Shown: in pieces, positions 8,031 through 15,800 of the stretch | Numbering within the stretch: the stretch's first letter is position 1 | How the letters are laid out: every line of letters begins with the position of its first letter | Translations under genes and position numbers: made by a program | The notes under the pieces: model-generated | Told to the model about the DNA's origin: nothing | What the model saw: the letters and a program-made list of their open reading frames with translations, nothing else | Databases searched by the model: none | Assembly: GCF_011008565.1 (NCBI RefSeq) | Contig: NZ_JAAIWK010000003.1 | Location: forward strand, 95,300-159,299 | DNA length: 64,000 bases | DNA from: Heyndrickxia ginsengihumi | GTDB lineage: Bacteria > Bacillota > Bacilli > Bacillales > Bacillaceae_C | Reading direction: 5' to 3'

Positions 8031-8756
8031 ATGGAAGCTGGTTTAATTACCTATGATAATTTTGTTGATGATCCATTTCAAACGTTACAGCCCGATGATG
8101 AAACAAAGGGTGCTTTAAACATTTTAAAATGGGCATATGACGCATATGGTGACTCGATTATATATGCATGCAGCTTTGGAGCAGAAGGCATTGTGTTAGT
8201 CGATCTTATTGCAAAAGTAAAACAAGATGCTGACATTGTATTTCTTGATACAGGTTTACATTTTCCTGAAACTTATGAATTGATTAATAAGGTTAAAGAG
8301 AAGTATCCGAGTTTGCGCATTCGTTTAAAAGAGCCGGATTTAACATTAGATGAACAAAGGGAAAAATATGGCTCAGCACTGTGGAAGCGTCAGCCAGATC
8401 AATGCTGCTATATTCGGAAGGTAAAACCATTGGAAGAAACATTGCAAGGTGCGGTTGCATGGCTCTCCGGACTCAGAAGAGAACAATCACCGACAAGAAG
8501 AAACACAAATTTTATTAATAAAGATGAGAGATTTCAATCTATTAAAATATGTCCGCTCATTTATTGGACTTGGGAAGATGTTTGGAATTATATCCGAGAA
8601 AACAACTTACCTTACAATGAGTTACATGACCAAGGATATCCAAGTATTGGATGTTTCCCATGCACAAGTCCAGTTAGCAAAGATGGTGATTCACGCGAAG
8701 GTAGATGGAGTGGATTAAATAAAACAGAATGCGGGCTACACACGACTGGAAAATAA
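8031..8756 (+). CDS. cysH: phosphoadenylyl/adenylyl-sulfate reductase
   Basis: A 241-residue cytoplasmic enzyme that reduces (P)APS to sulfite with thioredoxin in sulfate assimilation. Seen: YACSFGAEG near residue 46 (the nucleotide loop), Cys125-Cys126 and Cys208/Cys211 (four ligands of the [4Fe-4S] cluster of APS-reducing forms), and catalytic Cys234 in KTECGLH. The gene follows the SAM riboswitch and is followed 22 bases later by sat. The cluster cysteines suggest it can use APS, as known for Bacillus subtilis CysH. Confidence 0.95.
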   Translation: MEAGLITYDNFVDDPFQTLQPDDETKGALNILKWAYDAYGDSIIYACSFGAEGIVLVDLIAKVKQDADIVFLDTGLHFPETYELINKVKEKYPSLRIRLKEPDLTLDEQREKYGSALWKRQPDQCCYIRKVKPLEETLQGAVAWLSGLRREQSPTRRNTNFINKDERFQSIKICPLIYWTWEDVWNYIRENNLPYNELHDQGYPSIGCFPCTSPVSKDGDSREGRWSGLNKTECGLHTTGK

Positions 8757-8778
8757 TGACACTAAGGAGGCAATAAAA

Positions 8779-9936
8779 ATGGCTACAATTGAACCACATG
8801 GAGGTATTTTAGTTAACCAAGTAGAAGCAAGCACATATTGTCCGGAGACAACTTTAGAAATTGAATTGGACTCAATGGCATTGAGTGATTTGGAATTAAT
8901 TGCAAATGGGGCATACAGTCCTTTAAAAGGCTTTATGAACCAAGCTGATTATAATGCTGTCGTGGAAACAATGCATCTTTCATCAGGCGTGGCATGGAGT
9001 ATTCCAATTGCATTGCCAGTTGACGAAGCAAAGGCAAAAACATTAAAAGCGGGTGTGGCTGCTGCTCTTGTAAAAGATGGAACAATTTATGGTTATATTG
9101 AGGTTGAAGAAGTTTACAAACCCGACAAAGAAAAAGAAGCTGTCAATGTTTACTTAACTTCAGAAGCTGAGCATCCAGGTGTAAAAAAACTATTTAGCAG
9201 ACCTGAGTATTATGTTGGCGGTGAGATAAAATTAGTAAAACGTCCTAGTCGTGAACATAGCGCTGAATTTTTCCTTGATCCGAAAGAAACGCGGGCAAAA
9301 TTTGAAGAACTTGGCTGGAAAACAGTTGTCGGGTTCCAGACGCGTAATCCTGTTCATCGTGCACATGAATATATTCAAAAAACAGCACTTGAAACAGTTG
9401 ATGGCCTGTTTTTAAATCCGCTTGTCGGTGAGACGAAAAAAGACGATATTCCTGGTGATGTCCGCATGGAGAGCTACCAAGTGCTGTTGAAAAACTACTA
9501 TCCAAAGAATCGCGTCTTTTTAGCAGTGTTTAATGCAGCAATGCGATATGCCGGACCTCGAGAAGCAATCTTCCATGCTATTGTTCGTAAAAATTTTGGA
9601 TGTACACATTTTATTGTTGGTCGCGACCATGCTGGGGTTGGAAATTATTACGGAACGTATGATGCCCAAAAAATATTCAGCTGTTTTGAGCCAGAAGAAC
9701 TAGGCATTAAACCGTTATTTTTTGAGCATAGCTTTTATTGTAATGCTTGCGGTGGAATGGCTTCCTATAAAACTTGCCCGCACGATGATGATCAGCATGT
9801 TATTTTATCAGGTACAAAAGTGCGTGAATTATTAAGAAGCGGCACAAGACCACCTGGAACTTTTAGCCGTCCAGAAGTTGTAGATGTATTGATTGCTGGC
9901 CTAAGAAGAAAAGAAGAAGCGGAATTGATTAAATAA
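8779..9936 (+). CDS. sat: sulfate adenylyltransferase (ATP sulfurylase)
   Basis: A 385-residue enzyme that makes adenylylsulfate from ATP and sulfate. It contains the ATP-binding motifs [13 protein letters not shown] (near residue 195) and GRDHAGVG (near 288), plus a C-terminal metal-site-like cluster [26 protein letters not shown] precedes the ATG. It is the second gene of the S-box-controlled operon. The usual Bacillus neighbour cysP (sulfate permease) is absent between cysH and sat. Confidence 0.96.
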   Translation: MATIEPHGGILVNQVEASTYCPETTLEIELDSMALSDLELIANGAYSPLKGFMNQADYNAVVETMHLSSGVAWSIPIALPVDEAKAKTLKAGVAAALVKDGTIYGYIEVEEVYKPDKEKEAVNVYLTSEAEHPGVKKLFSRPEYYVGGEIKLVKRPSREHSAEFFLDPKETRAKFEELGWKTVVGFQTRNPVHRAHEYIQKTALETVDGLFLNPLVGETKKDDIPGDVRMESYQVLLKNYYPKNRVFLAVFNAAMRYAGPREAIFHAIVRKNFGCTHFIVGRDHAGVGNYYGTYDAQKIFSCFEPEELGIKPLFFEHSFYCNACGGMASYKTCPHDDDQHVILSGTKVRELLRSGTRPPGTFSRPEVVDVLIAGLRRKEEAELIK

Positions 9937-9964
9937 AGAGTTAACGTGGAGAGGGGGAGAAAGA

Positions 9965-10567
9965 GTGGCTTCAAATATTGTCTGGCATGACCAAACGATT
10001 ACAAAACAAGATTATCGGGAAAAAAATGGGCATTTTAGCGGTGTCATCTGGTTAACAGGACTTTCTGGTGCGGGGAAATCAACGATTGCTAATATTGTGA
10101 ACCAAAAACTATTTCAGGCTAATGTTCAATCGTATTTATTAGATGGGGATAACGTTCGTCACGGTTTAAATAAGGGGTTAGGTTTTAGTGAGGAAGATCG
10201 GCGTGAAAATATTCGCCGTGTAGGTGAAGTGGCAAAGTTGTTTGTTGATAGCGGAAAAATTGTAATTGTCGCTTTTATTTCACCGTTCAGAGCTGACCGC
10301 GATCGTGTAAGAGAATCACTGGAAAGCAACGAATTTTTAGAGGTGTTTGTAGATTGCCCAATTTCTGAATGTGAAGTTCGTGATCCAAAGGGCTTGTATC
10401 AAAAAGCACGACGCGGGGAAATTAAATCCTTTACAGGTATTGATTCCCCTTATGAAGAACCGCTATCTCCAGAGTTTGTTCTTCATTCTGATCAATACGA
10501 TGCAGAACAATGTGCAGATCAGCTAATTGAGTTGTTAAAAGAAAAACAGTGGATTCCAACTATATAG
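9965..10567 (+). CDS. cysC: adenylyl-sulfate kinase
   Basis: A 200-residue P-loop kinase that phosphorylates APS to PAPS. It has Walker A GLSGAGKST, then DGDNVRHGLN, the conserved FISPFRADRDRVR and the mobile lid region DPKGLYQKARRGEIKSFTG. The start is GTG at 9965, preceded by a purine-rich GAGAGGGGGAG. It is the last intact sulfur-activation gene before a ~550-base stretch of non-coding or decayed sequence. Confidence 0.96.
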   Translation: MASNIVWHDQTITKQDYREKNGHFSGVIWLTGLSGAGKSTIANIVNQKLFQANVQSYLLDGDNVRHGLNKGLGFSEEDRRENIRRVGEVAKLFVDSGKIVIVAFISPFRADRDRVRESLESNEFLEVFVDCPISECEVRDPKGLYQKARRGEIKSFTGIDSPYEEPLSPEFVLHSDQYDAEQCADQLIELLKEKQWIPTI

Positions 10568-11008
10568 AAAAGCAGATTTATATATGTTATTAGCATGTAT
10601 CAATTAGGTTATTGTGTCTATGTTGTCATTAGAAAGCAGCAAAGTGCTTTACTTTCTAAAAATACGAAACCGGTGAATTTCGCATACATTGTGATTTAAG
10701 AATATGTATTGTGAACGAGTTGCAGAACTTTTATTATTTAATATTTCCCAATCGTTTATAGTTCATTAATATGCAGCTTTTTGTGCAGAGATTGAATATT
10801 GTAATCTCGTTTTAGCAGAACCAAAGAAAAAACAGGTTGTATTGCTATATCATTTTAATAGAAAGAAAAAGCTTAGAGTACTAGAACGTTTATGAAAACT
10901 GTCTGCGGGTTATTGTTAAATCATGGCGATTTTAACAAGATATAAGGCGAAGAAGTGCTCGCAGACACATTGCCACAAGGTTTAAAAGAAATTATACTTT
11001 AATACAAA
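10568..11008 (+). other. gene-free, apparently decayed stretch between cysC and sumT
   Basis: No intact gene is present. Short open segments broken by stops are visible, such as EEVLADTLPQGLKEIIL ending near 11001, but I cannot identify a parent gene. In several Bacillus relatives a ferredoxin-type sulfite/nitrite reductase and a small DUF3906 gene sit here, so this may be deletion debris. Confidence 0.35.
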
Positions 11009-11119
11009 TCAAACTATTTGAAATATCCAAAAGTAAAAGAGATTACATTATTCAAAAAAACGTAAATGAAAAGTGAGGGTGCCGGTTTTGGTAGTTCATC
11101 CTCAAATGAGGTGAAATAG
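11009..11119 (+). pseudogene. remnant of a DUF3906-like small protein
   Basis: One frame reads SNYLKYPKVKEITLFKKT, then a TAA at 11063-11065, then MKSEGAGF and a short tail. From memory this resembles the C-terminal half of DUF3906 proteins (YL..P.VKEI.L..KK...GAGF), which neighbour siroheme and sulfite-reductase genes in bacilli. The front half is missing. The identification is by memory only. Confidence 0.4.
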
Positions 11120-11120
11120 A

Positions 11121-11888
11121 ATGAGGAAAGTATATTTAGTTGGTGCGGGCCCAGGAGATCCAGATTTAATTACTGTAAAAGGCTTAAAGGCAATCCAACA
11201 AGCAGATGTTATTCTATACGATCGACTTGTAAATGCTGAGCTATTAAACTATGCCAAAAAGGATGCTGAACTCGTATATTGTGGAAAACGTCCTGGACAT
11301 CATTCTTTTAATCAAGAAGCAATTAATCATTTGCTTTGTAAGTTTGCTAATCAAGGAAAAATCGTTACGAGGTTAAAAGGCGGAGATCCATTTATTTTTG
11401 GCAGAGGCGGAGAAGAGGCTGAGGCTCTCGCGAAAAAACAAATTCCATTTGAAATTGTGCCGGGTATTACATCCGGTGCCGCGGCACCAGCTTATGCCGG
11501 CATTCCGCTTACCCATCGTGATTACGGGTCTAACGTAGCTTTTGTTGCCGGAGTGACAAAGCGTGATGAAAATTTAGACGAATATTGGGCTAGATTTTCA
11601 AAAGTAGATACTTTATGTATTTACATGGGCGTGAAAAATCTACCAATTATTTGCGAGCAGCTAATCAAACACGGAAAAGATACCAGTACTCCAATTGCAT
11701 TGGTGCATTGGGGAACAACGGATAAGCAGCAAACAGTGACAGGAACATTGGCAACGATTTGCGAAAGAGCGTCGTCATTAGAAAATCCTTCACTCATAAT
11801 CGTTGGAGAAGTGGTACGGCTGCGAGAACAGTTACAGTGGTTTGAAAAGTTGAAAGTTTACAACGATGTAAATGCTATTACAGGATAG
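11121..11888 (+). CDS. sumT: uroporphyrinogen-III C-methyltransferase
   Basis: A 255-residue enzyme that uses two SAM to convert uroporphyrinogen III to precorrin-2, the first step to siroheme. It has VGAGPGDPDLITVKG at the N-terminus, RLKGGDPFIFGRGGEEAEAL near residue 85 and GITSGAAAPAYAGIPLTHRD. It is equivalent to B. subtilis YlnD. GAGGTGA lies 9 bases upstream of the ATG. With sirB and sirC it completes siroheme synthesis, the cofactor of sulfite reductase. Confidence 0.95.
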   Translation: MRKVYLVGAGPGDPDLITVKGLKAIQQADVILYDRLVNAELLNYAKKDAELVYCGKRPGHHSFNQEAINHLLCKFANQGKIVTRLKGGDPFIFGRGGEEAEALAKKQIPFEIVPGITSGAAAPAYAGIPLTHRDYGSNVAFVAGVTKRDENLDEYWARFSKVDTLCIYMGVKNLPIICEQLIKHGKDTSTPIALVHWGTTDKQQTVTGTLATICERASSLENPSLIIVGEVVRLREQLQWFEKLKVYNDVNAITG

Positions 11889-11900
11889 GATGAGGCATTG

Positions 11901-12659
11901 ATGAAGAACCAAGGCGTATTATATGTTAGCCACGGAAGCCGTATTGCACAGGCAACGGCAGAAGCATCTGAGTGTATTCAACAGGCTCAAAAGCAAGTCG
12001 ATGTTCGGCTTCAAGAAATTTGTTATTTAGAGATTGCAAAGCCGGATATTGCAGAAGGAATTGAAAGGCTTGTGCGCCGCGGTGCCTCGCATATTGCAAT
12101 TGTTCCTGTCCTATTATTAAGTGCTGGACATTATTATGAAGATATTCCTAAAGCTATTGTCCAAGCAAAAAAACGTTTCCCACAAATTATTTTTACGTAT
12201 GGAAAACCGCTCGGCGTCCAAGATCGGCTGGTAGATATTTTAGTAGAGCGTGTTATCGAAACAGGCATATTTAATAACTTAAGCACGAACATCTTACTAG
12301 TTGGGAGAGGAAGCCGCAATCCGGAAACAATTCACGATATTAATAGGATTGCAGAAAAACTTCAGAATAAATTACAAACCCATTCAATTAAAGTCTGTTT
12401 TCTAGCTGCTTGTAAGCCTTCATTTGACGACACATTAAAACAAATAGCAGAGAAAGAGCATGCACCAATCATTGTTCTTCCTTACTTATGGTTTACTGGT
12501 TTATTAATCAAGTCAATGAAAAAGAAAGTAGATTCATTGAATCAAGAGGGGAATCACGTTGTGTTAGCTGATTACCTCGGTTTACATCCTCATATTGTAC
12601 AGGCACTTGTTGAACGCGTAAATGAGGCGATTACTTCAGGATTTATATATAATGATTGA
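11901..12659 (+). CDS. sirB: sirohydrochlorin ferrochelatase
   Basis: About 252 residues of the CbiX/SirB class II chelatase family, which inserts iron into sirohydrochlorin. The N-terminal half has VLYVSHGSR with the metal-binding His, and ILLVGRGSRNP opens the second repeat. AGHYYEDIPKAI carries the second conserved His. I take ATG 11901; a TTG one codon earlier is closer to the ribosome site. It is equivalent to YlnE and sits between sumT and a ferredoxin gene. Confidence 0.92.
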   Translation: MKNQGVLYVSHGSRIAQATAEASECIQQAQKQVDVRLQEICYLEIAKPDIAEGIERLVRRGASHIAIVPVLLLSAGHYYEDIPKAIVQAKKRFPQIIFTYGKPLGVQDRLVDILVERVIETGIFNNLSTNILLVGRGSRNPETIHDINRIAEKLQNKLQTHSIKVCFLAACKPSFDDTLKQIAEKEHAPIIVLPYLWFTGLLIKSMKKKVDSLNQEGNHVVLADYLGLHPHIVQALVERVNEAITSGFIYND

Positions 12660-12673
12660 GAAGAGGGATTTAA

Positions 12674-12916
12674 ATGGCATTTGTCATTACATCACCATGT
12701 GAACATGAAAAAGCAGCAGAATGTGCTGATGTTTGCCCTGTTGATTGTATTGAAGAAGGGGAAAACATGTATTATATTAATCCAGATCTATGTATTGATT
12801 GTGGGGCATGTGAAGCAGTCTGTCCTGTTGAAGCTATTTATATTGAAGATGAGATTCCAGAAGATCAACAACATTATATTGAATTGAACAAAAAATTTTT
12901 CGAGAGCAGGGATTAA
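12674..12916 (+). CDS. seven-iron type ferredoxin
   Basis: An 80-residue acidic protein. Cys9-x7-Cys17-x3-Cys21-Pro matches the [3Fe-4S] half-motif of Bacillus seven-iron ferredoxins, and Cys40, Cys43, Cys46 and Cys50-Pro form the [4Fe-4S] motif. It starts MAFVITSPCE, much like the B. schlegelii ferredoxin as I recall it. Its position inside the siroheme cluster suggests it is the electron donor of a ferredoxin-dependent sulfite reductase, yet no reductase gene is in the window. Confidence 0.92.
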   Translation: MAFVITSPCEHEKAAECADVCPVDCIEEGENMYYINPDLCIDCGACEAVCPVEAIYIEDEIPEDQQHYIELNKKFFESRD

Positions 12917-12929
12917 GGAGTGAAGGTTC

Positions 12930-13541
12930 ATGGCCCCTATTCCAGTAATGCTAGATCTTTATGAAAAGCATGTTGTCATTATTGGCGGCGGGAAGGTAGC
13001 AAAAAGAAGAATACAAACATTATTGGAAACAGGTGCGCTTATAACCATTGTAAGTCCGACAATTGATCCTGATCTTCAATCTATGCATGATCAGCAATTA
13101 TTTAGATGGAAGCAGAAACGATTTGATCGTGCTGATATTCTCGATGCACATGTTATTATTGCTGCGACAAATGATTCAGTGGTGAATAATCAAGTTGTTG
13201 AAGAAGCGCCAAGTTCTGCTTGGATTAATGTTACAGAACAATCAGAGAGAGGGGATATTACATTCCCTGCTTATTTTAGGCGTGGAAAACTGGTGATCAG
13301 TATTTCAACGAGTGGGGCAAGCCCTATGCTAGCATCTAAAATTAGAAAATCGTTAGAGGAAACATTTGAGGAAACTTATGATCGATATGTTGACTTTTTA
13401 TCTTGTACGAGGCAGCTTATTAAACAGTCATTGTTAGCAAAAGAGGAAAAGTTATATTGGCTCAAGAAAGTTCTTGATGATGAGTATAAAGATGGTGAAA
13501 AGCAAAAAGAAATGATTGAATATTTAAAACAACTCCACTGA
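12930..13541 (+). CDS. sirC: precorrin-2 dehydrogenase
   Basis: A 203-residue NAD-dependent enzyme that oxidises precorrin-2 to sirohydrochlorin. It has the Rossmann motif VVIIGGGKVAKRRIQTLLETGA at residues ~12-33 and FPAYFRRGKLVISISTSGASP near 110, typical of the CysG N-terminal domain. It is equivalent to YlnF. It starts 13 bases after the ferredoxin gene, in the same operon. Confidence 0.93.
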   Translation: MAPIPVMLDLYEKHVVIIGGGKVAKRRIQTLLETGALITIVSPTIDPDLQSMHDQQLFRWKQKRFDRADILDAHVIIAATNDSVVNNQVVEEAPSSAWINVTEQSERGDITFPAYFRRGKLVISISTSGASPMLASKIRKSLEETFEETYDRYVDFLSCTRQLIKQSLLAKEEKLYWLKKVLDDEYKDGEKQKEMIEYLKQLH

Positions 13542-13558
13542 AAGGGGGAACTTCAGTC

Positions 13559-14368
13559 ATGAAAGGTCTGATCAATAAAAGGATAGGAATTGCAGCTGAG
13601 CGCCAAGCAGAAGCAATCTCAACGTTGATCACGAAACAGGGTGGCACAGCCGAAGTTTTTTCTATTCAAGGTGAATGGATACTAAATGACGATATTTGCG
13701 TTGAAAATGTTAAAAAGCTCATTCATGGTTCATTTCCTTGGGTTGTGTTAACGACAGGAATCGGAGCGAAGAGCTTAGAAGACGCTGCAATTAGAATTAA
13801 TGAGCGAGAGGCTTTTCTTCAAGCTCTAAGAAACACGAAGATAGCTATTCGAGGCAGTAAAACATTGAATTGGCTAAGACAGCATGATCTTAAACCGTTG
13901 TATGTTGCAGAAGATGGAACGATGGAAAATCTATTATCTTTTTTTCAAGATGGTGAAAAGCGTGAAGGACAGGAAAACATTTACATACAATTATATGACC
14001 AAGATGATCAAGTGCTACAAACGAGCTTTGAGCAATTAGGATTTGCTCCTTATTTATCTAAACCATATCATTATAAACATCCAGATACACAAGTATTGCA
14101 AGATTTAAAAGACAATATTCTTCAGTCGTCACTTGATGCTGTTGTTTTTACGAGTAAGACACAGGTTCGAAATTTATTTCAACAAACTGAGCAAAACGAG
14201 GCCCTTACACGTTCGTTTAATGAACATGTTTTAGCGGTGGCAGTTGGTAAAGTGACAGCAAGTGAACTAGAGAGGCAAGGTATCAAGAAGGTCATTCAGC
14301 CAGCAAATCAAAAAATGGGTGAAATGATTGTGAAGCTTAGTGAATACTACATAAGTAAGGAGTGGTAA
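13559..14368 (+). CDS. uroporphyrinogen-III synthase family protein (HemD-like)
   Basis: A 269-residue protein with the two-domain alpha/beta pattern of HemD, which closes hydroxymethylbilane to uroporphyrinogen III. Recognisable parts are VLTTGIGAKSLEDAA, IAIRGSKTLNWLR, VVFTSKTQVRNLFQ and VAVGKVTASELERQGI. HemD sequences diverge strongly, so the call rests on overall pattern and context next to sumT/sirC. It may be a second copy dedicated to siroheme supply. Confidence 0.75.
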   Translation: MKGLINKRIGIAAERQAEAISTLITKQGGTAEVFSIQGEWILNDDICVENVKKLIHGSFPWVVLTTGIGAKSLEDAAIRINEREAFLQALRNTKIAIRGSKTLNWLRQHDLKPLYVAEDGTMENLLSFFQDGEKREGQENIYIQLYDQDDQVLQTSFEQLGFAPYLSKPYHYKHPDTQVLQDLKDNILQSSLDAVVFTSKTQVRNLFQQTEQNEALTRSFNEHVLAVAVGKVTASELERQGIKKVIQPANQKMGEMIVKLSEYYISKEW

Positions 14369-14370
14369 CG

Positions 14371-14862
14371 GTGTCTCTTGCAAATGTCAAAAAGTATTTT
14401 CAGCAAAGGGGACGGGAGAACGATATTATTGAGCTTGAACTATCAAGTGCAACGGTAGAGCTTGCGGCAAAGGCTCTTCAGGTGGAACCAGAAAAAATTG
14501 CAAAAACACTTGCTTTTCGAGGTAGTGAACGTGAAGAAGCCATTATTGTTGTTGCTGCCGGAGATGCGAAAATTGATAATAAAAAGTTCAGACAAACCTT
14601 TGGTATTAAAGCGCGATTACTATCTCCGGATGAAACATTGGAACAGACTGGGCATGCGATCGGCGGTGTATGTCCGTTCGGCTTAATTAAAGACTTGCCT
14701 GTATATATTGACATCTCTGTTAAACGTTTTGATACAGTATTTCCTGCTTGTGGTAGTGCTAATTCGGCTATTGAATTGACGATAGAGGAACTGTATGAGT
14801 ATGGGAGAGCATTGGACTGGGTCGATGTATGTAAAGGATGGGATGGAGAGACAGTAGAATAG
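14371..14862 (+). CDS. YbaK/EbsC family aminoacyl-tRNA deacylase-like protein
   Basis: About 163 residues of the YbaK/ProX trans-editing fold, which hydrolyses mischarged aminoacyl-tRNA. Motifs: KTLAFRG, VVAAGDAKIDNKKF with the conserved Lys, GHAIGGVCPFGL and a final FPACGSANSAIELTIEEL. The GTG at 14371 is chosen because AAGGAG lies 8 bases upstream; an earlier GTG overlaps that site. It follows the hemD-like gene by two bases and closes the operon. Confidence 0.85.
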   Translation: MSLANVKKYFQQRGRENDIIELELSSATVELAAKALQVEPEKIAKTLAFRGSEREEAIIVVAAGDAKIDNKKFRQTFGIKARLLSPDETLEQTGHAIGGVCPFGLIKDLPVYIDISVKRFDTVFPACGSANSAIELTIEELYEYGRALDWVDVCKGWDGETVE

Positions 14863-14914
14863 CAGTCTTTGGCTTAATTAAAACTATACTACTACAAGAA
14901 ATCTTTCACTGAAC

Positions 14915-15330
14915 AAGAGGACAAGCATGCAACGTTTTTAACATTTTTAGATCCACAGATTTCAGAGATCAAAATAGGCAATCGTTACATATTAGGTATA
15001 GATGGGCTAGGCCACTCTGGCAAAACAGCTCTTTCGTTAGCACTCGGTCAGTCTCTCAAAGAACGAAATCCCCCTTTTATCTATTTCACCTAGATGATTT
15101 TATTGCTGAAAGAAAGCAGCAGTATCATACTGGCTATGAAGAGTGGATCGAGCATTACTACTTATAGTGGGATATTCAATGGCTGCGACATCATTTTTTT
15201 AGATTCTCTGCGAGAGCTTACAAGTACAACAACATATGAATAAATTTAGAAATAGATATTGGGAAGTTGAGGATTTTTACTTAAAAACTGAAAATCCTAT
15301 TAAACGTGCAAATTACACTTTACAAAACTA
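14915..15330 (+). pseudogene. broken uridine-kinase-like P-loop kinase
   Basis: One frame reads IGNRYILGIDGLGHSGKTAL (a P-loop), then SLALGQSLKERNPPFIYFT and a stop. The neighbouring frame continues with LDDFIAERKQQYHTGYEEWI, and a third segment gives NKFRNRYWEVEDFYLKTENP. This order matches small Bacillus kinases of the uridine kinase type. At least two frameshifts and several stops make it dead. The IS3-family element lies immediately downstream. Confidence 0.7.
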
Positions 15331-15393
15331 GCGGTATCAATGGTGATGAAGGACTACATTATGTGCTGAATCCTAAAAGTTAGACCAAAATAT

Positions 15394-15800
15394 TTATGCA
15401 GCTTGTTGACTGGTATAAAGACGGTATTCCACCGGGCTCATGCCAGTCAATTTTGCTTTTATCCGTTCATTGTTATAGTAAAAAATATAATCCGTTACTG
15501 CTTGTTTAAGCTCTTCAAATGACTTATAAACTCTACCGTAATACATTTCCTGTTTCATTATCCCAAAAAAATTTTCCATTGGTGAATTATCCAGACAGTT
15601 TCCCTTTCGGGACATACTTTGAAATATACCATTATCTTTTAGTTTCCTTACATATCTTTTCATTTGATAACCCCAACCTTGATCAGTGTGTATAGTCGTT
15701 CGATAGGGGCAATCTTTTGTTATTTTAATTGCTTCATCTAAAGCATCCATAATAGCTTGAGCGTTTGCCCGTTCTGAGAACCGAAAAGATAAAATATCCG
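15394..15800 (-). pseudogene. IS3-family transposase orfB, 3' half (integrase core)
   Basis: Encodes SDILSFRFSERANAQAIMDA, TTIHTDQGWGYQMKRYVRKL, SRKGNCLDNSPMENFFGIMK and YYNNERIKAKLTGMSPVEYR. These are the second Asp, the Glu and the tail of the DDE domain of rve-type IS3 transposases. It lacks the N-terminal half, which is found beyond the inserted Tn3 fragment. The upstream extension of the open frame is antisense tnpA sequence, not IS. Confidence 0.88.
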
